Source: JAFGTE01 sp965369305
Lineage (GTDB): Bacteria > Patescibacteriota > Gracilibacteria > UM-FILTER-43-11
Assembly (NCBI GenBank): GCA_965369305.1
Contig: CBDUQG010000004.1
Location: 1 to 28,563, forward strand
DNA length: 28,563 bases
Direction: 5' to 3'
Numbering within the stretch: position 1 is the stretch's first letter; each line of letters starts with the position of its first letter. The notes under the pieces were generated by a model. That model saw nothing but the letters and a program-made list of their open reading frames with translations, had not been told where the DNA came from and searched no databases. Positions 23,099 to 28,563 of this stretch are shown here, piece after piece. A program made the translations under genes and the position numbers.

Positions 23099-23938
23099 TT
23101 ATCTCTTCTTCTTACGTCGCCCCTTAATAATAAGGTGATCATTGTATTTACGACGCCTTGTCTTCACACCAAGTGCTGGTGCACCCCATGGAGTTTTAGG
23201 CGTTTTAGGGCTGATAGCTGTATGTCCTTCACCACCACCATGTGGATGATCCGCCGCGTTCATAGACTTACCGAGTACTTGCGGGCGGCGACCCATCTTG
23301 CGCATACGACCAGCCTTACCAATTGTCACGTTACCGTGATCAAGGTTAGAAACCTGACCAATGGTGGCATAACAATCCTTAGAAATGTATCGCACGCTTC
23401 CGGACGGAAGAGTGATCTGAGCCAGTTCACCATCCTGAGAGGAAACCTGACCGGAAGATCCAGCACTCTTAATCATCTGAGCGCCACGACCCGGCTGCAT
23501 TTCAACATCATGGATGTTGAAGCCAACAGGAATATTACGAATCTGAACACAGTTTCCAGTCTTGATCTTAGCCTTAGGGCTGCAGATGACTTTGTCATTT
23601 ACCTTCAGACCGTCCGGAGCAAGAATGTAGCGTCTTTCACCGTCAGCGTAAAGCACAAGAGCAATAAAGGCAGTGCGGTTCGGATCGTATTCAATCTTTT
23701 CAACCTTGGCTGGAATATCGAGCTTCTCAAAGCGCTTGTTATCAATTTTGCGATATAGGCGCTTAACACCTCCACCACGATGGCGAACAGTAATGCGGCC
23801 CTGATTGTTGCGCCCAGCCTTCTTAGTAACAGCTTTGGTAAGCCTTTTCTGGCGCTTGGCAGGAGACAGTTCACTGTAATCAACAGTGCTCATGTTTCTT
23901 CGTCCCGGCGTTGTAGGCTTGTACTTCTTAATCGCCAT
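23099..23938 (-). CDS. rplB: 50S ribosomal protein L2
   Basis: A 279-residue L2. The start MAIKKYKPTTPGRRNMSTVD, GRITVRHRGGGVKRLYRKID and the peptidyl-transferase-proximal NAADHPHGGGEGHTAISPK with its essential His are all present. Length is normal. Its start shares one base with the L23 stop. Confidence 0.98.
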   Translation of the reverse strand: MAIKKYKPTTPGRRNMSTVDYSELSPAKRQKRLTKAVTKKAGRNNQGRITVRHRGGGVKRLYRKIDNKRFEKLDIPAKVEKIEYDPNRTAFIALVLYADGERRYILAPDGLKVNDKVICSPKAKIKTGNCVQIRNIPVGFNIHDVEMQPGRGAQMIKSAGSSGQVSSQDGELAQITLPSGSVRYISKDCYATIGQVSNLDHGNVTIGKAGRMRKMGRRPQVLGKSMNAADHPHGGGEGHTAISPKTPKTPWGAPALGVKTRRRKYNDHLIIKGRRKKKR

Positions 23939-24237
23939 TACTTGGAGGTTTTTACTTTATTGAAATCAATATTTTGCTTGGCCTTCACCGTTACCACTGC
24001 TTTTTTAGAAGCAGGGCGCTTGGTGATAGTTCGGCCGCGGCCAACCAGACGTTCTTTCTTGCGGACTGGAATGATGTTCACAGAGACCACATCAACGCCG
24101 TAGGCTTTTTTGACAGCCTGGGCCACTTCAACTTTGGTCGCCTGAGCGTCCACTCGAAAGGTATATTTAGACTGTGTCTGAGCACTTGCGCTCTTTTCAG
24201 TGACCACCGGTGCTATGAGAACATTGGTTAACTGCAT
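23938..24237 (-). CDS. rplW: 50S ribosomal protein L23
   Basis: A 99-residue L23, which forms the docking site for trigger factor and SRP at the tunnel exit. The N-terminal LIAPVVTEKSASAQTQSKYT and VEVAQAVKKAYGVDVVSVN are diagnostic. It begins one base after the L4 stop codon, suggesting coupled translation. Confidence 0.97.
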   Translation of the reverse strand: MQLTNVLIAPVVTEKSASAQTQSKYTFRVDAQATKVEVAQAVKKAYGVDVVSVNIIPVRKKERLVGRGRTITKRPASKKAVVTVKAKQNIDFNKVKTSK

Positions 24238-24238
24238 A

Positions 24239-24865
24239 CTATTTGAGGAATAATTCTTCTGCCTTCTTTAGAGAAGGTTCCATGAACATAATGTTGTCGT
24301 AACTGAGGAGATCATGTGGATTGAGATAATCGACCAAAATCGTTTTTACGTTTGGCATATTGCTGGCAGACTTTTCAAGGACTTCATCTTTCTTGTCTAG
24401 AACGATGAGCAAGCTTCGTCCAGCGGGAAGCTTCTCAACCATGGCAGCAAAATCCTTAGTCTTGGGGGCTTTAGCTTTATAAGCATCAAGCGCAAAGACC
24501 TTGCTGTCAGCGGCTTTTTGGGAGAGACATGAAAATAGAGCACTACGACGAGCCTTCTTAGGCATGTCGAGGCTGAAGTTACGAACATTGCGAGGACCAA
24601 AAGCAATACCACCACCTCTCCAGATCGGGTTTCGGGAAGATCCGAAACGAGCACGACCTGTTCCCTTTTGTCTCCATGGCTTCTTTCCACCACCACGGAC
24701 TTCGGCACGGGTTTTAACATGAGCACCAGCCTGACGACGATTGGCCAGCTGTCGAATCACAGACAAACGAATGAGCTCATCATTTACCACGACTTTAAAC
24801 ATAGCATCGGAAACATCAACGCTTCCTTTTTTGCTGCCTGATTGTTCGTAGAGATCGATTTTCAT
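24239..24865 (-). CDS. rplD: 50S ribosomal protein L4
   Basis: A 208-residue L4 with the extended loop that reaches the exit tunnel (RQAGAHVKTRAEVRGGGKKP, then WRQKGTGRARFGSSRNPIWR, about 42-81). The C-terminal domain ends LLSYDNIMFMEPSLKKAEEL. L4 represses the S10 operon in E. coli; whether it does so here is doubtful, because S10 is on a separate transcript. It abuts the L3 stop. Confidence 0.98.
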   Translation of the reverse strand: MKIDLYEQSGSKKGSVDVSDAMFKVVVNDELIRLSVIRQLANRRQAGAHVKTRAEVRGGGKKPWRQKGTGRARFGSSRNPIWRGGGIAFGPRNVRNFSLDMPKKARRSALFSCLSQKAADSKVFALDAYKAKAPKTKDFAAMVEKLPAGRSLLIVLDKKDEVLEKSASNMPNVKTILVDYLNPHDLLSYDNIMFMEPSLKKAEELFLK

Positions 24866-25444
24866 TTAGAACTTGATATATACATAGGAGTTGTTGGCAC
24901 CTGGCACGCAGCCTTTGATACCGAGTACATTCTTATCAGTAACGACTGAAACGACGGGACGGCTCTTAAGAGTGACCTGGGCATTACCCATCTGTCCCGG
25001 AAGCTTCTTCCCCTTCATCACACGTCCTGGCTTAGCACACATACCAACTGAACCCGGTTCACGATGGTGATGAGAGCCATGGGTTTCAGGACCGCGAGCA
25101 AACTTATGACGCTTGATCACACCCTGGTAACCTTTACCCTTGGACTTAGAAGTGACAGTTACCTTTTCTACTTCCTTGAGCATTTCGACAGAAATCTTCT
25201 GTCCTTTCTTGAAGTCATCAGTATTCTCGACACGGAACTCCTTCATCGCTTTATATTTCTTGTTCTTGGAAGGATTCTTATACGCGTCAAAGCCTAGGAC
25301 TATCGCCGGATATCCGTCTGTCTGCTCGGTCTTAACTTGGACAACCTCATTGGGTTCGCAAGCAAGATAGGTGACTGGGATCACACGACCATCGTCTTGA
25401 ATGACTTGGCTCATTCCTAATTTTTTGCCGATTATACCTGGCAT
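24866..25444 (-). CDS. rplC: 50S ribosomal protein L3
   Basis: A 192-residue L3, somewhat shorter than the usual 205-210. The start MPGIIGKKLGMSQVIQDDGR, FARGPETHGSHHHREPGSVG and PGQMGNAQVTLKSRPVVSVV are diagnostic. In most bacteria L3 follows S10 directly. Here it opens its own transcript, with S10 about 1.45 kb away behind a terminator and an oppositely oriented gene pair. No SD precedes the ATG. Confidence 0.98.
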   Translation of the reverse strand: MPGIIGKKLGMSQVIQDDGRVIPVTYLACEPNEVVQVKTEQTDGYPAIVLGFDAYKNPSKNKKYKAMKEFRVENTDDFKKGQKISVEMLKEVEKVTVTSKSKGKGYQGVIKRHKFARGPETHGSHHHREPGSVGMCAKPGRVMKGKKLPGQMGNAQVTLKSRPVVSVVTDKNVLGIKGCVPGANNSYVYIKF

Positions 25445-25518
25445 ACTTTTAGAGGTTAAGGAGGCTTTTGGCTTTACCTAGGCCTCGCGTCTAACATATG
25501 TGCACAAAATGCCTGTCC

Positions 25519-25546
25519 ATTTTACCCATCAAATGTCTAAAGTCAA
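25519..25546 (-). promoter_or_regulatory. Promoter candidate for the L3-S9 superoperon
   Basis: On the minus strand TTGACT (25546-25541) is followed after 16 bases by TAAAAT (25524-25519), leaving an L3 leader of about 65-70 bases. Both hexamers match consensus at five of six positions. Half-sites TTTAGACA and TGGACA lie immediately downstream of the -35 and -10 hexamers. Confidence 0.55.
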
Positions 25547-25562
25547 GGAAAATCAGGACTTT

Positions 25563-25581
25563 TTTAGACAAGCTGTCTAAA
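25563..25581. promoter_or_regulatory. Palindrome TTTAGACA-AGC-TGTCTAAA between divergent promoters, possible operator
   Basis: A perfect eight-pair inverted repeat with a three-base centre, five bases upstream of the lipoprotein -35 hexamer and 16 bases upstream of the L3 -35 hexamer. It shares the GACA-N3-TGTC core with the palindrome upstream of infA (13993-14011). Position and symmetry fit binding of a dimeric regulator acting on both promoters. The protein is unknown. Confidence 0.55.
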
Positions 25582-25586
25582 GCTAA

Positions 25587-25615
25587 TTGACAAACAATCA
25601 AAATCCTTATAAAAT
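25587..25615 (+). promoter_or_regulatory. Near-consensus sigma-70 promoter of the lipoprotein operon
   Basis: TTGACA (25587-25592), a 17-base spacer and TAAAAT (25610-25615). The -35 is perfect and the -10 has one mismatch, making this the best promoter match I found in the window. Transcription would start near 25622, giving a leader of about 109 bases. Confidence 0.7.
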
Positions 25616-25644
25616 ATATAGGTATTGCCCTTTAAAATCATAGA

Positions 25645-25717
25645 CACACTAAGGACACCGATGTCCAACAAGTTGTTCTGCAGCTTTAGGACTTGGATTT
25701 TGGTTCCCCTTAGTGTG
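25645..25717 (+). promoter_or_regulatory. Structured 5' leader (possible three-way junction) upstream of the lipoprotein genes
   Basis: CACACTAAGG (25645-25654) is the exact reverse complement of CCTTAGTGTG (25708-25717), so the ends of this 73-base segment can pair. Inside, GGACA-CCGA-TGTCC (25653-25666) can form one hairpin, and CAAGT (25669-25673) can pair with ACTTG (25691-25695) as a second. The first hairpin competes for the last two pairs of the outer stem. The 3' strand of the outer stem ends exactly where the SD of the first gene begins. A cis-regulatory RNA is plausible; a small mobile element with terminal inverted repeats is the alternative. Confidence 0.5.
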
Positions 25718-25723
25718 AAAGGA
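25718..25723 (+). promoter_or_regulatory. Shine-Dalgarno sequence of lipoprotein gene 1
   Basis: AAAGGA seven bases before the ATG at 25731. It stands out because nearly all other genes in the window lack an SD, and it directly abuts the leader stem. Confidence 0.7.
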
Positions 25724-25730
25724 ATTCGAT

Positions 25731-26384
25731 ATGAAGAAATTGATGTTGGTTTTTGCTCTGCTCATGATGGCCTGTTCCCCGAAGAGAGCACAGGATCCAC
25801 CAAGTATGACGGCACCCCAGCCCAAAGCTTCGAAATCGACACAAATGCCGGAGCAGGTCTGGTCAAAGGGATTGAAGAAAGGGCCAAGCCTATCCCTGGT
25901 AGACTACGAGAAGAGGTGGCTCAAGGAGCTGGGTCAAAATCTTTATGGTCCCGACTATCAAAACTGGGTCAAAAAAGGCATGCCGCCGGAGGAATGGCCC
26001 GAGCTCCTGAAAGGTGCTTACCTTAAGGTGTCAGAAGAAGTGAAGACAGCACATACCTTCTACAACATTCGGCTACCTCAGCTGGTAGTGGAAGTTGTTA
26101 AGCTTAGAGGATGCGAGGCCGAGCTATCCGATCCGAGCTTCGATGTATTCCTGTATCATCAAAGGAAGCATGGTAGCAACTACCGCGAGATCACAGCCTT
26201 TGGCGACGGCCCAAACGGCCTACGCCAAATTGCAATAACTTCAAGCTCTTCGGGCTTTTTTAAACTCTGGGGGCGTTCCTACAAGGAACCCCTACTTGTG
26301 ATCGACAAAATGGGTCACATCCTCACCAAGCAAGCCGACGGCACCTGGCAAAGGTATCCTGAGTGCTCAAAAAGAAAGGACTGA
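25731..26384 (+). CDS. Predicted lipoprotein of unknown function (first gene of the inserted operon)
   Basis: A 217-residue protein that I do not recognise. Residues 1-14 (MKKLMLVFALLMMA) form a short signal peptide ending before Cys15, a plausible though not perfect lipobox (MMAC). A Pro/Ser/Lys linker follows to about residue 50. The folded part shows an amphipathic helical region (58-105, with DYQNWVKKGMPPEEW) and a C-terminal part of probable strands (137-210, with LLVIDKMGHILTKQ). Two further cysteines, Cys128 and Cys212, could form one disulfide. GC is higher than in neighbouring genes (34 of 60 bases G or C in 25981-26040). Promoter, leader and SD are all present, so it is very likely expressed. 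An exported surface protein is all that can be inferred. Confidence 0.8.
   Translation: MKKLMLVFALLMMACSPKRAQDPPSMTAPQPKASKSTQMPEQVWSKGLKKGPSLSLVDYEKRWLKELGQNLYGPDYQNWVKKGMPPEEWPELLKGAYLKVSEEVKTAHTFYNIRLPQLVVEVVKLRGCEAELSDPSFDVFLYHQRKHGSNYREITAFGDGPNGLRQIAITSSSSGFFKLWGRSYKEPLLVIDKMGHILTKQADGTWQRYPECSKRKD
26375..26380 (+). promoter_or_regulatory. Shine-Dalgarno sequence deciding the start of lipoprotein gene 2
   Basis: AAAGGA six bases before the GTG at 26387. This favours that start over an in-frame GTG at 26363, which has no SD and would put a charged extension in front of the signal peptide. Confidence 0.7.
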
Positions 26385-26386
26385 TT

Positions 26387-26797
26387 GTGAAATACGGATA
26401 CGTCATAATTTGCATCGCCCTTCTGGCCCTGGCCTGCGGACCTGAAAAGCCCGCTGAGGAGCCCAAGGCTCCAAAGGCAGAATCATCTGCCTCGCCAACC
26501 GAGAAGAAGGACCAGGGTGAGTTCGGCCAGCCCGAACCCAGCCCTAGCGAGAAGGCAGCTGCCTTCAAGAAGAAGGTCGAGGACAAGTGCATGGCCAAGT
26601 ACCCGGGCGACAAGAAGCTCCGGCGAAAAGCTTGCAAAATCCTTTTGATGGGTGCCGCCCGAAAAGCCTGCAAAATGGCTGGAAACGGCAAAGTCGAAGG
26701 GCTCTGCAAAGAGCACAAAAAGTACTGCACTCCCGAAGTAAAGGAAGTGGTCGAAGAAGGACTAGCCTTCTGCCACGCCCTGAACAAGGTCGAGTAG
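26387..26797 (+). CDS. Predicted cysteine-rich lipoprotein of unknown function (second gene of the inserted operon)
   Basis: A 136-residue protein from the GTG at 26387, two bases after the stop of the first lipoprotein gene. Residues 1-16 (MKYGYVIICIALLALA) are a signal peptide ending at the lipid-acceptor Cys17. Residues 18-55 form a Pro/Ala/Glu/Lys linker. The rest is a compact, highly charged and probably helical domain with six cysteines spaced C-x14-C-x11-C-x11-C-x6-C-x14-C, enough for three disulfides. I recognise no family. GC reaches 37 of 60 bases in 26521-26580, well above the ribosomal genes. Coupling to gene 1 suggests that the two products work together at the cell surface. Confidence 0.8.
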   Translation: MKYGYVIICIALLALACGPEKPAEEPKAPKAESSASPTEKKDQGEFGQPEPSPSEKAAAFKKKVEDKCMAKYPGDKKLRRKACKILLMGAARKACKMAGNGKVEGLCKEHKKYCTPEVKEVVEEGLAFCHALNKVE

Positions 26798-26817
26798 AGT
26801 ACGGGGAACCACAAAAT

Positions 26818-26844
26818 GGGCCGAACCAAATAATCGGCCCTTTT
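26818..26844 (+). terminator. Terminator of the lipoprotein operon
   Basis: GGGCCGA (26818-26824), a nine-base loop and TCGGCCC (26834-26840) are followed by TTTT, 20 bases after the stop of the second lipoprotein gene. Confidence 0.85.
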
Positions 26845-26852
26845 CTCTATAC

Positions 26853-26879
26853 AAAAAAAGCCACCGCAGTGGGTGGCTT
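26853..26879 (-). terminator. Terminator downstream of S10
   Basis: On the minus strand AAGCCACC and GGTGGCTT (26879-26872 and 26865-26858) form an eight-pair stem with a six-base loop, followed by a run of seven T. It begins about 19 bases after the S10 stop. It separates the EF-Tu-S10 transcript from L3 and faces the lipoprotein terminator back to back. Confidence 0.88.
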
Positions 26880-26897
26880 AATAGTTTTTAGATGGTC

Positions 26898-27230
26898 TTA
26901 GAGCATCTTGATTTCGATGTCGACACCGGCAGGCAGAGAAAGATTCGTGAGGGCCTCAATCGTTGCAGAAGTGGTCTCTCGAAGGTCGATGAGTCTTTTG
27001 TGGATCCTCATCTCAAATTGCTCACGAGAGTCCTTAGAAACGAACGTAGAACGATTCACAGTAAACTTCTTGATCTTGGTTGGCAGAGGAATTGGACCAG
27101 CCACAATAGCCCCAGTGCGTTCAGAGGTCTGAATAATCGTTTCAACAGCCTTATCAATGATCGTATGATCAAATGCTTTAAGCGTGATACGAATACGCTG
27201 GGTTGTCTTTTTCTTGGATTCCTTAGCCAT
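26898..27230 (-). CDS. rpsJ: 30S ribosomal protein S10
   Basis: A 110-residue S10. I chose the ATG at 27230 (MAKESKKKTTQRIRITLKAF). The frame is open 15 codons further up but lacks similarity there and would cover a hairpin. Diagnostic segments are AFDHTIIDKAVETII, GPIPLPTKIKKFTVNRSTFV and SREQFEMRIHKRLIDL. It follows EF-Tu as usual but is cut off from L3 by a terminator. The bases before the ATG are pyrimidine-rich (CTCTCCC), the opposite of an SD. Confidence 0.98.
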   Translation of the reverse strand: MAKESKKKTTQRIRITLKAFDHTIIDKAVETIIQTSERTGAIVAGPIPLPTKIKKFTVNRSTFVSKDSREQFEMRIHKRLIDLRETTSATIEALTNLSLPAGVDIEIKML

Positions 27231-27260
27231 GGGAGAGTAATTAACTAATTGTAGGAGACG

Positions 27261-27274
27261 TGCCCCGAGGGGCA
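27261..27274 (-). promoter_or_regulatory. Short GC hairpin in the EF-Tu-S10 spacer, S10-proximal
   Basis: TGCCCC-TC-GGGGCA on the minus strand, about 30 bases before the S10 start. It has no T-run and is not a terminator. It could be a 5' stability hairpin, part of a processing site or an r-protein target. With only two central bases the effective loop would open to four (CTCG). Confidence 0.45.
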
Positions 27275-27298
27275 TTGGTCTTAATAAACTTTACAACA

Positions 27299-27318
27299 CG
27301 CCCCACCGGAGTGGGGCG
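27299..27318 (-). promoter_or_regulatory. Strong GC hairpin directly after EF-Tu
   Basis: CGCCCCAC-TCCG-GTGGGGCG on the minus strand, ten bases after the EF-Tu stop. The stem is perfect over eight pairs, but the following bases (TGTTGTAAAG) form a poor T-run. Partial termination or RNA processing between tuf and rpsJ is more likely than a full stop, since no clear promoter for S10 is visible. Confidence 0.5.
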
Positions 27319-27328
27319 GGCTAAAAAC

Positions 27329-28522
27329 TTATTTCTTGATGGCGGTAACAACACCGGCACCAACAGTGCGTCCTCCTTCACGAATCGCGAAGCGAGTACC
27401 TGCATCCAGAGCGATAGCTTTACCAAGGCTAATATCAAGCTTGATATTGTCACCAGGCATAACCATTTCTGTTCCTGCAGGAAGATGTACTTCACCGGTT
27501 ACATCAGTTGTACGGATGTAGAACTGAGGCTTGTAACCCTTGAAGAATGGAGTATGACGTCCACCTTCTTCTTTAGTAAGAACGTAGATTTCAGCTTCGA
27601 ACTCAGTGTGAGGAGTGATGAAACCTGGCTTGGCGATAACCTGACCACGTTCAATGTCATCACGTTCTACACCACGAAGGAGAAGACCAACATTATCACC
27701 GGCTTCACCACGGTCTAGAAGCTTGCGGAACATTTCAACACCAGTTACTACAACCTTCTTGGTGTCACGAAGACCAACGATTTCAACTTCGTCGTTCACG
27801 TTAACAACACCCTGTTCAATACGACCGGTAGCAACAGTACCACGACCCTTAATAGAGAAGATGTCCTCTACAGGCATTAGCATTTCCTTATCAAGAGCAC
27901 GTTCTGGCTGAGGAATGTATTCATCAAGCTTGTTAAGAAGTGCAACAACAGGTTCAGCATCTGGTCCAGATGGGTTTTCAAGAGCCTTAAGAGCAGAACC
28001 ACGGATGATTGGAATATCATCACCTGGGAATTCGTACTTAGAAAGAAGCTCACGAACTTCCATTTCAACAAGGTCAAGAAGTTCAGGATCATCAACCATG
28101 TCGCACTTATTTAGGAAAACGACAATGTAAGGTACTTCTACCTGGCGAGCCAGGAGGATGTGTTCACGAGTTTGTGGCATAGGACCATCAGCAGCAGATA
28201 CTACCAAGATCGCACCGTCCATCTGAGCGGCACCAGTAATCATGTTCTTTACGTAGTCGGCATGTCCAGGACAGTCAACGTGAGCGTAGTGACGCTTGTC
28301 AGTTTCGTATTCCTGATGAGAGGTAGCAATAGTAATACCACGTTCTCTTTCTTCCGGCGCATTATCGATCTGATCGAATGCGATGGACTTGTTAGTGCCG
28401 CCAAATTTAGCAGCAGCAACAGCAGTAATAGCAGCAGTTGTGGTGGTCTTACCATGGTCAACGTGACCAATAGTACCTACGTTCACATGTGGCTTACTGC
28501 GATCAAAAGTACCTTCAGCCAT
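27329..28522 (-). CDS. tuf: Elongation factor Tu
   Basis: A 397-residue EF-Tu that delivers aminoacyl-tRNA to the ribosome. The GTPase motifs are all present: GHVDHGKT (P-loop), RGITI (switch I), DCPGH with the catalytic His, NKCD and SALK. Domains 2 and 3 are complete (FSIKGRGTVATGRIEQG; FFKGYKPQFYIRTTDVTG). Length is typical. S10 follows after 98 bases. A TATAAT lies at 28541-28536 on the minus strand, 13 bases before the ATG, but I saw no -35 before the window edge. The upstream genes, usually fusA and rpsG, are outside the window. Confidence 0.99.
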   Translation of the reverse strand: MAEGTFDRSKPHVNVGTIGHVDHGKTTTTAAITAVAAAKFGGTNKSIAFDQIDNAPEERERGITIATSHQEYETDKRHYAHVDCPGHADYVKNMITGAAQMDGAILVVSAADGPMPQTREHILLARQVEVPYIVVFLNKCDMVDDPELLDLVEMEVRELLSKYEFPGDDIPIIRGSALKALENPSGPDAEPVVALLNKLDEYIPQPERALDKEMLMPVEDIFSIKGRGTVATGRIEQGVVNVNDEVEIVGLRDTKKVVVTGVEMFRKLLDRGEAGDNVGLLLRGVERDDIERGQVIAKPGFITPHTEFEAEIYVLTKEEGGRHTPFFKGYKPQFYIRTTDVTGEVHLPAGTEMVMPGDNIKLDISLGKAIALDAGTRFAIREGGRTVGAGVVTAIKK

Positions 28523-28563
28523 AATTCATTTATTAATTATAAAATTAAGCAGGAGGATTCTAG

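Larger units (their letters stand above)
25445..25730. other. Divergent regulatory region between L3 and the lipoprotein operon
   Basis: This 286-base non-coding stretch is the longest gap in the window. From left to right it holds the L3 leader on the minus strand, an L3 promoter candidate, a GACA-N3-TGTC palindrome, a strong plus-strand promoter, and a plus-strand leader with a long inverted repeat. The L3 leader can also fold, since GAGGC and GCCTC pair across about 16 bases. I see no open frame with coding character. Confidence 0.8.

Noticed and set aside
26363..26386. Upstream GTG start for lipoprotein gene 2
   Set aside because: It has no SD, overlaps gene 1 and adds charged residues before the signal peptide. 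GTG 26387 has AAAGGA at six bases.
26323..26829. 168-codon open frame on the minus strand antisense to the lipoprotein genes
   Set aside because: It is a by-product of GC-rich coding on the other strand. The plus-strand genes have promoter, SDs, signal peptides and a terminator, and the antisense frame has none of these.
27231..27275. Longer S10 start
   Set aside because: The extra 15 codons cross the GC hairpin and have no S10 similarity; MAKESKKK is typical.
28536..28563. Possible tRNA 3' end or plus-strand RBS (AGGAGG) at the right edge
   Set aside because: Reading the minus strand as a tRNA 3' end does not give a valid TTCRA T-loop. The AGGAGG on the plus strand has no gene visible after it before the window ends.
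1..28563. Recoded UGA (glycine) as in Gracilibacteria/Absconditabacteria
   Set aside because: UGA ends several genes at the expected family lengths, and conserved glycines are encoded by normal codons.
1..28563. CRISPR arrays, insertion sequences, integrases, attachment sites
   Set aside because: I saw no direct-repeat array, transposase or integrase. The lipoprotein cassette has no visible target-site duplication at its edges.

Overview
The window looks like a bacterial chromosome segment of moderate GC, about 43-52% in the stretches I counted by hand. It is dominated by the long ribosomal-protein superoperon on the minus strand. Three things point to a Candidate Phyla Radiation (CPR/Patescibacteria) type genome: L30 is missing between S5 and L15, genes are packed tightly with small or overlapping junctions, and almost no gene has a Shine-Dalgarno (SD) sequence. 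UGA is used as an ordinary stop, so the recoded Gracilibacteria/Absconditabacteria lineages are excluded. A Peregrinibacteria-like member is possible, but I cannot prove the lineage from this window.

Left arm (1-5890). The 3' part of an S41 processing protease runs rightward into a leftward operon: a dGTPase-like HD hydrolase, NrdR, a soluble three-PAS histidine kinase, a single-domain response regulator, an O-methyltransferase and a DUF192 protein. It mixes dNTP-pool control with two-component signalling. Middle (5891-9745). A rightward, overlapping block encodes a dolichol-kinase/phosphatidate-cytidylyltransferase-like membrane protein, YraN, a PEGA-domain membrane-anchored protein, a DUF4015 glycosidase-like protein, a DUF2177 membrane protein and a TfoX_N protein. 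It ends at a hairpin terminator shared with the ribosomal operon.

Ribosomal arm (9783-25444, minus strand). In transcription order: L3, L4, L23, L2, S19, L22, S3, L16, L29, S17, L14, L24, L5, S14, S8, L6, L18, S5, L15, SecY, adenylate kinase, methionine aminopeptidase, IF-1, L36, S13, S11, S4, RNA polymerase alpha, L17, L13, S9. IF-1 has a likely extra promoter. S5 and L22 carry long lysine-rich tails.

Right end (25445-28563). EF-Tu and S10 lie on the minus strand and end in their own terminator. S10 is therefore separated from L3, which has its own promoter candidate. Between them, on the opposite strand, sits a two-gene lipoprotein operon with a near-consensus promoter, a structured leader, good SD sequences on both genes, its own terminator and higher GC. 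This cassette is the most unusual part of the window: it looks acquired, matches no family I recognise, and its second product has a six-cysteine mature domain. A palindrome of the form GACA-N3-TGTC lies between the divergent promoters of L3 and the cassette. A related one lies upstream of the IF-1 promoter, hinting at a shared regulator.
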